Counted from the first letter of the stretch, positions 21,142-29,117 are shown. The stretch is 29,340 bases of DNA from Dactylosporangium sp. AC04546 (GCF_022095675.1 NZ_JAHYSG010000141.1:1-29340), one strand, 5' to 3'. Notes: a model not told the origin generated them from the sequence alone. Numbers and translations: made by a program.

Positions 21142-22121
21142 GGCTGGTCGGCGACGGCGTGGAGAACCCGGCCAACGCGGCGGCGCTGATCGAGGCCGCG
21201 CGGATGTTCGCCGTGCCGTGCGGGTTCCGGGACAGCCGCGGCCTCGCCGGGCAGCTGCCCGACATATCCACAGTGGACACCGATGGGCTGCTCGGGCAAC
21301 GGATCGTCGCGGTGGACAACGCGCCCGGGGCCGAGTCGGTGTACCGCACCGCGCCCGCCCCGCCCGGCGCCTCCGTCGTGGTCGGCAACGAGCGGCGCGG
21401 CATCCGGCCCGACGTCCTGCGCGCCGCGGCGCGGACCGTGCACATCCCCATGCCCGGCCGCGGCGTGAACACCCTCAACGTGGCCACCGCCGCGGCCGTC
21501 GCGCTGTACTACCTGCTCGACGCCCACGGCCGCCGCCAGGCCCGCGCACCGCGCCCCGAGTCGCACCGCCCGGCCCTGCTGCTCGCCGCCCTGCGCGACC
21601 ACGTCGAGGCCGGCAGCTCGCTGCGCTCGGCGGCCGCGTTCGGCTGGCCGGTCGTCACCGTCGACGACCGCGAGAAGGTGTGGTTCGGTACCCCGCGCCC
21701 GGTGCGTACCGAGGCCCGGGCCGCGGCCCGCAGCCACCGCAACCCGCTGCGCGTCGCCCCGGCCGGCGACGCCTGGTCCCCGCCGCCCGGCACCCGCGTG
21801 GTCGTCTGCGGCCCGGACGTGGACGGGCCGCCCCTGCACCGCACCGAGCTGACCGGCCCCGGCACGGTGCTCGTCGTCCCGGACGGCGACGGCTGGAGCG
21901 CGCCACCGGACGCCGAGTTCGCCCGCGTCGCCGTCCCGGGCGAGCCGGGCCGCTACCGCCTGCTCACCGGCATCGTCCTGGCGGAGGCGGCCCGCCAGCT
22001 GGGACCCCGGCCCGCGGGCGCCGCCCGGCCGCCCCGTCGCGGCCTGTCGTACGGCAGCGCCCTGGCCCACAGCGCCCCGGAGGCCGACCTGGTCCTGCCG
22101 TGGGAGCTGCTGGAGTACTGA
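21135..22121 (+). CDS. SpoU/TrmH-like RNA methyltransferase with atypical motif 1 and C-terminal extension
   Basis: A 328-aa protein. Residues 1-135 form a SPOUT (SpoU) knot domain: motif 1 region NPANAAALIEAARMF (11-25), motif 2 VVGNERRGI (82-90), motif 3 HIPMPGRGVNTLNVATAAAVALYYL (103-127). It lacks the L7Ae-like N-domain of many relatives. The Arg that normally follows in motif 1 (N..N....RTA) is Glu20 here. Residues of about 145-320 are an extension whose end (TVLVVPDGDGW...YRLLTGIVLAEAARQL) looks like a degenerate echo of motifs 2 and 3. The expected reaction is ribose 2'-O-methylation of tRNA or rRNA, possibly altered. AGGAG lies 11 nt before GTG 21135; GTG 21138 (GTGA overlap) is an alternative. 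Confidence 0.85.
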   Translation: MVRLVGDGVENPANAAALIEAARMFAVPCGFRDSRGLAGQLPDISTVDTDGLLGQRIVAVDNAPGAESVYRTAPAPPGASVVVGNERRGIRPDVLRAAARTVHIPMPGRGVNTLNVATAAAVALYYLLDAHGRRQARAPRPESHRPALLLAALRDHVEAGSSLRSAAAFGWPVVTVDDREKVWFGTPRPVRTEARAAARSHRNPLRVAPAGDAWSPPPGTRVVVCGPDVDGPPLHRTELTGPGTVLVVPDGDGWSAPPDAEFARVAVPGEPGRYRLLTGIVLAEAARQLGPRPAGAARPPRRGLSYGSALAHSAPEADLVLPWELLEY

Positions 22122-22350
22122 ATCCGGTTGCGGGCAGGACATCGGCGCGCGTAGGTTCTCCCGGCGCTGTCCGGTGCGAAGGCGACGGCTACTCCTTGGA
22201 GGGGCTCCCGGGCCCCGGTGAAGAGACCCGTCCGTCGCCGGCCCTGATCTCGGCCGGCGTGTGGAAGTTTCACCGCCACGGCGGGCCGTGACCGGGCTCC
22301 GCGGTCCGCCGTGCAGCCCGGACAGGTGGCGGCGCCGTAAGCTGCGCGCC
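22122..22350. other. Intergenic region with two hairpins, no gene seen
   Basis: No convincing coding sequence. Hairpins: GGGGC/GCCCC (22201-22205 with 22212-22216) and an 8-bp stem, CGCCGGCC/GGCCGGCG (22236-22243 with 22252-22259, 8-nt loop). They could terminate the methyltransferase transcript. TAAGCT at 22338-22343 is a -10-like hexamer 7 nt before the GTG of the next gene. I could not match the region to a known riboswitch. Confidence 0.4.
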
Positions 22351-23667
22351 GTGCGGGTCGCGTTCCGAGGCGCCGGAAGCGGGGTCGGCGAGCTCAGCTG
22401 GGGGCAGCGGGAGCTGTGGGGCGGCATGCTCCGCCAGCAGACCTGGATGCCCATGGGCATCGTCGTGCCGCTGCCCGGCGGCACCACGCTCGACGACGTC
22501 GCCGCCGAGCTGCGGTTCGTCATGGAGCGCTTCCCGTCGATGCGGACCCGGCTGCGGCTGCGGGCGGACGGGCCGCCGCTGCAGGTGCTGTCCGCCGAGG
22601 GGAGCGTGCCGATCGAGGTCGTCGACGGCGAGGACCCCGGGGAGGTCAGCCGGCGACTCCACGAGGCGCCGTTCGACTTCGGGCGGGACTGGCCGGTCCG
22701 CACGGCCGTCGTGCGGCGCGACGGCCGGCTGACCCATCAGGTCACCGTCGTGTGCCACCTCGTCAACGACGGCTTCGGCGGCGTCGTGCTGGGCCGGGAG
22801 CTCGACCGGTGGCGGCAGGCGGGACGACCCGCCCATCCCGGGCCGGCGCCGATGCCGCCGCTCGAACAGGCCGGGTGGCAGCGCTCGCCGGCCGGGCGGA
22901 AGCAGTCGGCGACCGCGCTGCGCTACTGGGAACGGATTCTCAGGGACATCGAACCGGAACGGTTTCCCGGAGCGGTCGACCCGCGGGAGCCGCGGCACTG
23001 GCAGGCGGGGTTCACCTCCCGCGCGCTGCACCTCGCGGCGCTCGCCGTCGCCCGGCGCACCGGCACCGACCGCACGACCGTGCTGCTCACCGCGTTCGCC
23101 CGGGCCCTCGCCAACGCCACCGGCATCCACCCGGTCGTGGTGCGGGTCGTGGTCAGCAACCGCTTCCGGCGCAGCCTCGCCGACACCGTCAGCCCGGTCA
23201 GCCAGCCCGCGCTGTGCGTCCTCGACGTCGCCGGCCGGTCGTTCGACGAGGCCGTGGCCGGCACCGCCCGCCGGGCGCTCGCCGCGTACAAGCACGCCTA
23301 CTACGACCCGAACGACCTCGACGCGCTGCTGGCCGCCACGAACGTCGACATCGCCTGCTACTTCAACGACCGCCGCCCGCCGAGCCCCGACGGCACCGGC
23401 CCGGCGCCGGCCGCCGAGCGGATCGCGGCGGCGCTGCCGCACAGCGAGTTCTGGTGGATGGCGAAGCAGGACCGGCCCAGCGAGCGGCTCTTCCTCACCG
23501 TCGAGGACGATCCGGCCACGGTACGGCTGGACCTGTGCGGCGACACCCACCACATCCCACCGGCCGCGCTGGAGGCGTGCGTTCGCGACATGGAGACGCT
23601 CACCGTCGCAGCGGCCGGCGTCGCCCCGGGTCGCGCTGCGTCGACCACACGATCCGCCGGCGGGTGA
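22351..23667 (+). CDS. Stand-alone condensation-domain protein
   Basis: A 438-aa protein with the fold marks of an NRPS condensation or PapA-type acyltransferase domain. C1-like LSWGQRELW (15-23); C2-like MERFPSMRTRL (58-68); C3 active-site CHLVNDG (135-141), where the first His of HHxxxDG is Cys while the catalytic second His, Asp and Gly remain. A C-terminal half carries VVSNRFRR and the YKHAYYDPNDLDALL region. Free-standing domains of this sort acylate or condense carrier-bound or free substrates. No carrier protein or adenylation gene lies nearby. GTG 22351 lacks a Shine-Dalgarno but has a -10-like hexamer 7 nt upstream (leaderless). Its last 68 bp overlap the convergent membrane-protein gene. 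Confidence 0.85.
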   Translation: MRVAFRGAGSGVGELSWGQRELWGGMLRQQTWMPMGIVVPLPGGTTLDDVAAELRFVMERFPSMRTRLRLRADGPPLQVLSAEGSVPIEVVDGEDPGEVSRRLHEAPFDFGRDWPVRTAVVRRDGRLTHQVTVVCHLVNDGFGGVVLGRELDRWRQAGRPAHPGPAPMPPLEQAGWQRSPAGRKQSATALRYWERILRDIEPERFPGAVDPREPRHWQAGFTSRALHLAALAVARRTGTDRTTVLLTAFARALANATGIHPVVVRVVVSNRFRRSLADTVSPVSQPALCVLDVAGRSFDEAVAGTARRALAAYKHAYYDPNDLDALLAATNVDIACYFNDRRPPSPDGTGPAPAAERIAAALPHSEFWWMAKQDRPSERLFLTVEDDPATVRLDLCGDTHHIPPAALEACVRDMETLTVAAAGVAPGRAASTTRSAGG

Positions 23668-25387
23668 CCTGGCCGGCGGCGGGCGCCGGGCTGACCACGG
23701 CGGTCCGCGCCTGGGCCGGGACCTTGACCGGCACGTCGAGCCAGCGTGCGGTACACCAGAGGAAGGCCAGCACCGCCAGCCAGCTTGCGCCGCTGAGCAT
23801 CAGGTAGCTCCAGTGGGCGTGGTGGCCGGCCCAGACGAGCACCACCCACAGCGTGGTCGTCCAGGTCACGTTCACCACCACGAGCGCGGTCGTGGCGAGG
23901 CGGGGCAGCACGGTCAGCACCGCGCCCAGCACGACGAACAGCAGCGCCATCATCGCGTACGAGCCCTGGAAGATGGTCGGGCTGGTCCCCGGGTCACCCG
24001 GGCCGAACAGCACCAGCGGCCAGATCACCAGGGTCAGGCCGGCCACCGCCGCCATGGGCTTGAGGCTCGCCACGTCGAGGACCAGTGACAGCCGCCGGCG
24101 CAGCGCCGGCACCAGCAGCGGCACCAGCGCGAGGTTGCACACGCCGAGGCCGAAGAGGACGAAGAACATCTCCTCCGCGCGCAGGATGCCCAGCGGACCC
24201 GGGCCGGCCAGGTGCGGGCCGTGCAGCCGGTCGCCGAAGAGGGTCGAGAAGTTCGTCCACTTGTGGTGCAGGATCTCCCCCAGGCTCAGGTCGCCGTAGG
24301 AGTCGGCGACCGTTTCGCCCAGCGAGCGGCGGTCCGGGCCCGACGCCGGCTGCCACACCCCGGCGAAGTGCCACTTCAGCAGCTGGTCGCCGGGCGGGTC
24401 GACGATGCGCTGGTACGCCGTCCAGGGCGCCTGCAGGGCCAGCGCGCCCGCGGCGGCCAGGCCGGCGTGCCGCCACGACGGCAGGCGCCACAGCAGGAGC
24501 AGCCCCATCGGCAGCAGCGTGAACGCCACGCCCGCGTGGGCCACCAGGCCCGCACCGGCCGCGACGCCGGCGAGGGCCCACATCGAGCGGGCCGGGCGGC
24601 CGTAGAACAGCAGCGCGAACGCGGTCAGCGTCATGGCCGCGGCGAGCAGCTTGGGCCAGACGAAGACGCTGTTGTACACGAAGAAGCCGGTGAACATGAA
24701 CATCGTGAGCACGGCGACGAGCCGGTACCCGCTGAGCCGCAGGACCCGCAGCAGCGCCCACACGGCCGGCAGGCACAGCACCTGCAGGAGCACGGCGAGC
24801 GTCTGGTACCCCAGCAGGTGGAACTGGCCCGGCCCGGTGACGGGGGTCTGCATGAGGACCGCGCCGGACTGCAGCGGGGGACGGGCGCTCGCCTGCCAGT
24901 CCCAGATCGGCGTGCGGGGATGGCCGCTCAGGACGTTGTCGGCGAAGAACTGCGGCAGGACATTGTCCCCGGTCAGGCCGGTGAGGTGGCAGGCCTCGTT
25001 GAGGTCGTTCAGCACCGGGCGCACCGTGCAGCCGAACGTGGCGGTGACGAGGAAGAGCGTCACGAGGTACAGCAGGATCAGCGGCGCGGCCACGTCGACC
25101 GAGCCGAGCAGCGCCCGGTACCGGGGCCGCAGCACCAGCAGCGCGACCCCGGCCACGGCGAGCACGGCGGTGAGGTAGCTGTAGGTCTCGCCGGCCGTGC
25201 GGCTGGCGAGGTAGATCCAGACCGCGGCGTAGCTGAGCACCGCGCCGACGACCCCGGCGACGGGCACCACGAGGTAGCGGGCGATCAGGTCCCGGCGGGC
25301 GAGCTCGGCCCCGGCGACGAGGCCGGGCGCCAGCAGCCAGCCGGCCTGGACGAGCAGCAGCAACGGCGAGTAGAGCCCAGCGGGCAC
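23600..25387 (-). CDS. Polytopic membrane protein, possible GT-C-type glycosyltransferase
   Basis: A 595-aa integral membrane protein with about 12-13 hydrophobic segments and a long loop after TM4 (CTVRPVLNDLNEACHLTGLTGDNVLPQFFADNVLSGHPRTPIWDWQASARPPLQSGAVLMQTP). The general plan (acidic residues in an early external loop, many helices, cytoplasmic tail) recalls GT-C lipid-sugar transferases such as the ArnT/PMT group, but I see no decisive family motif. GTG 25387 is selected by GGAGG 5 nt upstream; the frame extends to 25531 without support. A basic tail (RRRIVWSTQRDPGRRRPLRR) overlaps the condensation gene by 68 bp, tail to tail. Confidence 0.82.
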   Translation of the reverse strand: MPAGLYSPLLLLVQAGWLLAPGLVAGAELARRDLIARYLVVPVAGVVGAVLSYAAVWIYLASRTAGETYSYLTAVLAVAGVALLVLRPRYRALLGSVDVAAPLILLYLVTLFLVTATFGCTVRPVLNDLNEACHLTGLTGDNVLPQFFADNVLSGHPRTPIWDWQASARPPLQSGAVLMQTPVTGPGQFHLLGYQTLAVLLQVLCLPAVWALLRVLRLSGYRLVAVLTMFMFTGFFVYNSVFVWPKLLAAAMTLTAFALLFYGRPARSMWALAGVAAGAGLVAHAGVAFTLLPMGLLLLWRLPSWRHAGLAAAGALALQAPWTAYQRIVDPPGDQLLKWHFAGVWQPASGPDRRSLGETVADSYGDLSLGEILHHKWTNFSTLFGDRLHGPHLAGPGPLGILRAEEMFFVLFGLGVCNLALVPLLVPALRRRLSLVLDVASLKPMAAVAGLTLVIWPLVLFGPGDPGTSPTIFQGSYAMMALLFVVLGAVLTVLPRLATTALVVVNVTWTTTLWVVLVWAGHHAHWSYLMLSGASWLAVLAFLWCTARWLDVPVKVPAQARTAVVSPAPAAGQVTRRRIVWSTQRDPGRRRPLRR

Positions 25388-25759
25388 AGCGACCTCCCCC
25401 TGGATCGCGCCACGTGCGTGTGAGCGCAACGTATCGACGCGAATACCGGGGCGCGGCACAACGGGGACGAGTTCACCCGCGGCCGCCGCGGCGGGCCCGC
25501 CCAGGTGACCGCGGCCCGCCGGACCCCTCACTCGCCGCGGGCGGTGCCCGCCGGTCGCGGTGCGAGGCCCTGGACGTCAGCGCCACGCCGTGACCCGCCG
25601 GGCGCGGGGGTGTCCGGCAGCGCGTCATTCCTGTCAGGAATACAAATTCCCCACAGGAATATCGTTCGCCGCGCCCATGTCCCGCTGCACGCGGTTTGCA
25701 CGACGGCTGCCGGCGCCGCCCCGGACACTGCGGGATCAACACCCTGAGAGGAGGAGAAC
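25388..25759. other. Long intergenic region between membrane protein and micropeptide
   Basis: 372 bp without a convincing larger gene. The first 240 bp are GC-rich with no clear signal beyond a weak minus-strand promoter candidate (TACGTT on the minus strand near 25420). The segment 25620-25665 is markedly AT-rich and holds the two palindromes listed separately. Short frames here have shadow composition. Confidence 0.5.
25627..25660. promoter_or_regulatory. Two ATTCC-N5-GGAAT operator-like palindromes
   Basis: ATTCCTGTCAGGAAT (25627-25641) has perfect 7-bp arms around one base. ATTCCCCACAGGAAT (25646-25660) keeps the outer 5-bp arms. Centres are 19 bp apart, nearly two helical turns, so two dimers could bind side by side. 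They lie about 100 bp before the micropeptide gene and 240 bp before the divergent membrane-protein gene. The cognate regulator is not identified. Confidence 0.6.
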
Positions 25760-25891
25760 GTGAGACTGGCCAGATACACGATCCGGGCCGCGGTGGTGCT
25801 CGTCGTGGCAGCCCTGCCGCTGGTCGCCGCGGCGCCGGCCGGCGCCGCGAGCGCCGACCGGCGGATCATCGTCTACTCGACCACGAGCTGA
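25760..25891 (+). CDS. Secreted 43-aa micropeptide
   Basis: GTG 25760 is preceded by AGAGGAGGAGAAC, one of the best Shine-Dalgarno sequences in the window. The product is 43 aa: a positively charged start (MRLARYTIRAA), a hydrophobic core (VVLVVAALPLVAAAP) and an AxA-type cleavage site (GAASA), leaving a mature peptide of about 11 residues, DRRIIVYSTTS. No longer frame continues past the TGA in any frame, so it is not simply a frameshifted exoenzyme. It stops 16 bp before the end of the convergent GntR gene. Two palindromes about 100 bp upstream suggest regulated expression. I do not recognise the family; a signalling, inhibitory or decay-remnant role is possible. Confidence 0.6.
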   Translation: MRLARYTIRAAVVLVVAALPLVAAAPAGAASADRRIIVYSTTS

Positions 25892-25907
25892 CCGCGCAGG
25901 ACGGGAC

Positions 25908-26579
25908 CTAGGTGCCCGGCTCGCCGTCCACCCGCTGCCAGACGACGCGGACGTGTTCCTGGGCGAGCCGGGCCGCCTTCTCGGCGTCGCGGTCGCGGAA
26001 GACGTCGAGCAGGGGCAGGTGGGAGCGGGCCACCTCGTCCTCGGCGAAGTACACCATGTTGGAGATCGCGGTGAAGCCGCGCAGCACCGGCTCCACCAGG
26101 GTCCACATCCGCGGCAGCAGCGGGTTGCCGGACAGCTCGAACACCGAGCGGTGGAAGGCCACGTCGGCCTCGATGACGCCCGGCCGGTCGCCGGCCCGCG
26201 ACGCCTCGAACATCCGCTCGACGCTCGCCTGGAGCGCCTCGAGCGCCTCGTCGGGGGCGTGCGCGCAGAACTCGCGGGCGGCGACCGCCTCCAGGGCCTC
26301 GCGGACCAGGTACGACCGGCGGGCCTGCTCGTCGCTCAGCTCGGCGACGTAGGTCCCGCGGCGCGGCAGCTGCAGCACCAGGCCCTCGTGGGCCAGCCGG
26401 CGCAGCGCGTCGCGGACCGGCGCCTGCGAGACGCCGAACGACCGGGCCATCTCCGCCTCGACCAGCCGCTCGCCGGGCGTCAGGGTGCCGGCCACGATGT
26501 CGGCGCGGATCGCGGTGTAGATCTGGTCGCTCAGCAGGCCCGTGACGAGCGGGGCGCGCTGTGGTGTGTTGTCGGCCAA
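25908..26579 (-). CDS. GntR-family regulator, FCD (FadR-like) type
   Basis: A 223-aa regulator. An N-terminal winged HTH (residues about 12-78: LLSDQIYTAIRADIVAGTLTPGERLVEAEMARSFGVSQAPVRDALRRLAHEGLVLQLPRRGTYV) is followed by an all-helical FCD ligand domain (about 90-215), with the metal-site pattern visible in EADVAFHRSVFELSGN and later His residues. FCD regulators typically respond to organic or sugar acids. TTG 26579 is chosen because GGAGG lies 8 nt upstream. It lies 45 bp downstream of the dehydratase on the same strand, so it may be the third gene of that operon, have its own promoter, or both; its ligand is probably an intermediate of that pathway. Confidence 0.92.
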   Translation of the reverse strand: MADNTPQRAPLVTGLLSDQIYTAIRADIVAGTLTPGERLVEAEMARSFGVSQAPVRDALRRLAHEGLVLQLPRRGTYVAELSDEQARRSYLVREALEAVAAREFCAHAPDEALEALQASVERMFEASRAGDRPGVIEADVAFHRSVFELSGNPLLPRMWTLVEPVLRGFTAISNMVYFAEDEVARSHLPLLDVFRDRDAEKAARLAQEHVRVVWQRVDGEPGT

Positions 26580-26624
26580 CCCAGGTTCCTCCCCGTGCTA
26601 ACGATAGTCGATTTTATCCGCGGT
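26580..26624. promoter_or_regulatory. Candidate GntR promoter/operator
   Basis: A short AT-richer gap between the dehydratase and GntR genes. CGATAGTCG (26602-26610) is a 3-bp-arm inverted repeat, and GATA...TATC bracket it more widely. It could be an autoregulatory site, but no strong -35/-10 pair is evident. No copy was found before the RraA gene. Confidence 0.3.
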
Positions 26625-28340
26625 TCAGTGTGAATGCCGAGGCACGTCGTGGCCGCTGCCGCCGACCAGGAAGTCGAGGTCGGCGCCGCTGCTCGCGGGC
26701 AGGACGTGGGCAATGTACAGCGACGTCCAGCCCCGCGTCGCCGGTCGCGGCGGCGGCGTCCAGGCGGCCCGGCGCCGGGCCAGCTCGGCGGGGTCGACGA
26801 GCAGGTCGAGCCGGCGCTGCGCCACGTCGATGCGGATCAGGTCACCGGTCTCGACGAGCGCGAGCGGCCCGCCCTCGGCCGCCTCCGGCGCGGTGTGCAG
26901 GACGCAGGCGCCGAAGCCGGTACCGCTCATCCGCGCGTCGGAGATCCGCAGCATGTCGGTCACCCCCTGCTCCAGCAGGCGGCGCGGGATCGGCATGTTG
27001 CCCACCTCGGGGAAGCCCGGGTAGCCCTTCGGCCCGGCGTTGCGCACCACGAGCACGGTGTCCGCGGTGACCGGCAGCTCGGGGTCCTCGCACACGGCCG
27101 CGTAGTCCTCGATCCGGTCGAACACCAGGGCCGGGCCGGTGTGCTGCAGCAGGTGCGGCGAGGCGGCCGAGACCTTGAGCACGGCCCCGTCCGGGGCGAG
27201 GCTGCCGCGCAGCACGGCGGTGCCCGCCCCCGGCGGCTGGAACGGCCGGTCGCGCGGGGTGATGACCTCGGGGTTCCAGCAGGTGGCGCCGGCCAGGTTG
27301 GCGCCGACCGTGATGCCGGCGACGGTCATGGGGGAGTGGTCGAGCAGGTCGCCCAGCTCGGCCATGAGCGCCGGCAGGCCGCCGGCGTAGTAGAAGTCCT
27401 CCATCAGGAACCGGCCCGACGGCATCATGTCGGCCAGCACCGGCACGTCGCGGGTCAGCACGTCGAAGTCGTCGAGGGCCAGCTCGACACCCGCCCGCCC
27501 GGCCAGGGCGAGCAGGTGCACGACCGCGTTCGTCGAGCCGCCGAGCGCCGCGTTGACCCGCACGGCGTTCTCGAACGCCGGCCGGGTGAGGATGTGCGAG
27601 GGCCGCAGCTCCTCGCGGGCCAGGGCGACCGCCCGCCGCCCGGCCTGGTGGGCCATGACGGTGCGGCGGGAGTCGACGGCCGGGATCGCGGCCGAGCCCG
27701 GTAGCTGCATCCCGAGGGCCTCGGCCAGGCAGGCCATCGTCGAGGCGGTGCCCATCGTCATGCAGTGCCCGGGGCTGCGGGACATGCACGCCTCGGCCTC
27801 GGCGAACTCGGCGGCGGTCATGGTGCCGGCGCGGACCTCCTCGCTGAAGCGCCACACGTCGGTGCCGGAGCCGATGTCGCGGCCGCGGAACTTGCCGTTG
27901 AGCATCGGCCCGCCGGTCACCATGATCGCCGGGACGTCGACGCTGGCCGCGCCCATGAGCATCGCGGGGGTCGTCTTGTCGCAGCCGGCGAGCAGCACCA
28001 CGGCGTCGATCGGGTTGGCCCGGATGTTCTCCTCGACCTCGATCGACAGCAGGTTGCGGTACAGCATGGTGGTGGGCCGCATGAGCGCCTCACCGAGCGA
28101 CATCGTGGGGAACTCCAGCGGGAACCCGCCGGCCTCCCACACCCCGCGCTTGACCGCCTCGGCGACCGAGCGCAGGTGGGCGTTGCACGGGGTGAGCTCG
28201 GAGGCGGTGTTGGCGATGCCGACGACGGGCCGGCCGTCGAAGACCTCCGACGGGAAGCCCTGGTTGCGCATCCACGAGCGGTGGATGAAGCCGTTGCGCC
28301 CCTCGGCGGCGAACCATTCCGCGCTGCGCAGGCCAGGCAT
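26625..28340 (-). CDS. IlvD/Edd-family sugar-acid dehydratase
   Basis: A 571-aa iron-sulfur dehydratase. Cluster and active-site segments are visible: TPCNAHLR, AGCDKTTPAMLMGAASVDVPAI, CMSRSPGHCMTMGTASTMACLAEALGM, LGGSTNAVVHL and RISDARMSGTGFGACVLH. The pattern fits aldonate dehydratases (arabinonate, xylonate or galactonate type), which yield 2-keto-3-deoxy acids, better than the branched-chain IlvD: it sits with RraA-like and GntR genes and the genome region is catabolic. The exact sugar acid is undetermined. ATG 28340 shares its first base with the stop of the upstream RraA-like gene (TGATG). A much longer upstream frame is a shadow of that gene. Confidence 0.92.
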   Translation of the reverse strand: MPGLRSAEWFAAEGRNGFIHRSWMRNQGFPSEVFDGRPVVGIANTASELTPCNAHLRSVAEAVKRGVWEAGGFPLEFPTMSLGEALMRPTTMLYRNLLSIEVEENIRANPIDAVVLLAGCDKTTPAMLMGAASVDVPAIMVTGGPMLNGKFRGRDIGSGTDVWRFSEEVRAGTMTAAEFAEAEACMSRSPGHCMTMGTASTMACLAEALGMQLPGSAAIPAVDSRRTVMAHQAGRRAVALAREELRPSHILTRPAFENAVRVNAALGGSTNAVVHLLALAGRAGVELALDDFDVLTRDVPVLADMMPSGRFLMEDFYYAGGLPALMAELGDLLDHSPMTVAGITVGANLAGATCWNPEVITPRDRPFQPPGAGTAVLRGSLAPDGAVLKVSAASPHLLQHTGPALVFDRIEDYAAVCEDPELPVTADTVLVVRNAGPKGYPGFPEVGNMPIPRRLLEQGVTDMLRISDARMSGTGFGACVLHTAPEAAEGGPLALVETGDLIRIDVAQRRLDLLVDPAELARRRAAWTPPPRPATRGWTSLYIAHVLPASSGADLDFLVGGSGHDVPRHSH

Positions 28341-28990
28341 CACAGCACCCCGAACGTGGCGAGGGCCTCGGTGCTGGACATGCCGCCCTCGATCGCGGCC
28401 CGCACCTTGTTCTCGCTGGTCGCCTTGGCCAGGGCCAGCTCCAGCACCTCGTCCTCGACGTCGGCGGGCACGATGACGACGCCGTCGACGTCGCCGACGA
28501 CGAGGTCGCCCGGGTGGACCGCGACCCCGCCGATCTCGATCGGGATCCGGTAGTCCACGACCCTGGCCCGGACCGCGGCGTCCTGGGCGTAGGCGCCGCG
28601 GCTGAAGACCGGCCACTGCTGGGCGAGCACCCGCGGGGTGTCGCGGTGGTAGCCGTCGATGACGGCGCCGGCCGCGCCGCGCATGCGGGCGGTGGTGGTC
28701 AGCAGCTCACCCCAGGCGGCGCACTCCAGCCGGCCGGAGCGGGCGAGGTACACCTCGTCGGGCTGGAGCTGGTCGAGGGCCTCGGTCAGCCGGCCGAACG
28801 GCCGGTCCTGCGGCCCGAACGCGTCGGCGATGAGCACCGGCATGGCGCGGCCCACGAGCCGCATGCCGGGGTCCAGCGGACGGACGTGCGGGGGCAGGAT
28901 CTGGTGCCGCCGGCCGAGCTGGTCGAGCACGTCGCCCAGGACCGGGGTGTACAGCAGCTGCTTGATGCGGTCGAACGAGACGCCGGTCAT
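28340..28990 (-). CDS. RraA-like aldolase (HMG/CHA aldolase superfamily)
   Basis: A 216-aa protein of the RraA / 4-hydroxy-4-methyl-2-oxoglutarate aldolase superfamily. [27 protein letters not shown] carries the metal-linked Arg-Asp pair, followed by [11 protein letters not shown] and [17 protein letters not shown], the conserved closing segments. Superfamily enzymes cleave 2-oxo-4-hydroxy acids to pyruvate; RraA itself inhibits RNase E and keeps the fold but not the aldolase residues. Retention of RD and coupling to an aldonate dehydratase suggest cleavage of the 2-keto-3-deoxy acid, which is inference. AAGGA 5 nt upstream fixes ATG 28990. Upstream sequence is structured and abuts a TnpB element. 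Confidence 0.88.
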   Translation of the reverse strand: MTGVSFDRIKQLLYTPVLGDVLDQLGRRHQILPPHVRPLDPGMRLVGRAMPVLIADAFGPQDRPFGRLTEALDQLQPDEVYLARSGRLECAAWGELLTTTARMRGAAGAVIDGYHRDTPRVLAQQWPVFSRGAYAQDAAVRARVVDYRIPIEIGGVAVHPGDLVVGDVDGVVIVPADVEDEVLELALAKATSENKVRAAIEGGMSSTEALATFGVL

Positions 28991-29009
28991 CGGATTCCTT
29001 CCGTGGATA

Positions 29010-29085
29010 CTCCGGCCTTCAGGCCGGGGAGGAAACGGAACCCCTGCGGAGCAGGGCAGCGAAAGCCGGTCCGCCGCCACGGCGG
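29010..29085. other. Cluster of three GC-rich hairpins before tnpB
   Basis: CCGGCC/GGCCGG with loop TTCA (29012-29017 with 29022-29027), followed by GGAGGA. CCCTGC/GCAGGG with loop GGA (29042-29047 with 29051-29056). CCGCC/GGCGG (29071-29075 with 29081-29085). The first hairpin plus GGAGGA resembles the ends of actinobacterial TnpB elements, where the guide-RNA scaffold lies, but here it precedes the gene. It also forms the leader of the RraA operon on the other strand. Confidence 0.5.
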
Positions 29086-29117
29086 GCAGGCGTCTACCCG
29101 CGCGTCACCGTTAGGTT

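Noticed and set aside
25696..25911. A 71-codon plus-strand frame overlapping the micropeptide.
   Set aside because: Arg/Gly-rich, no ribosome site; the micropeptide frame has a perfect Shine-Dalgarno and a signal sequence.
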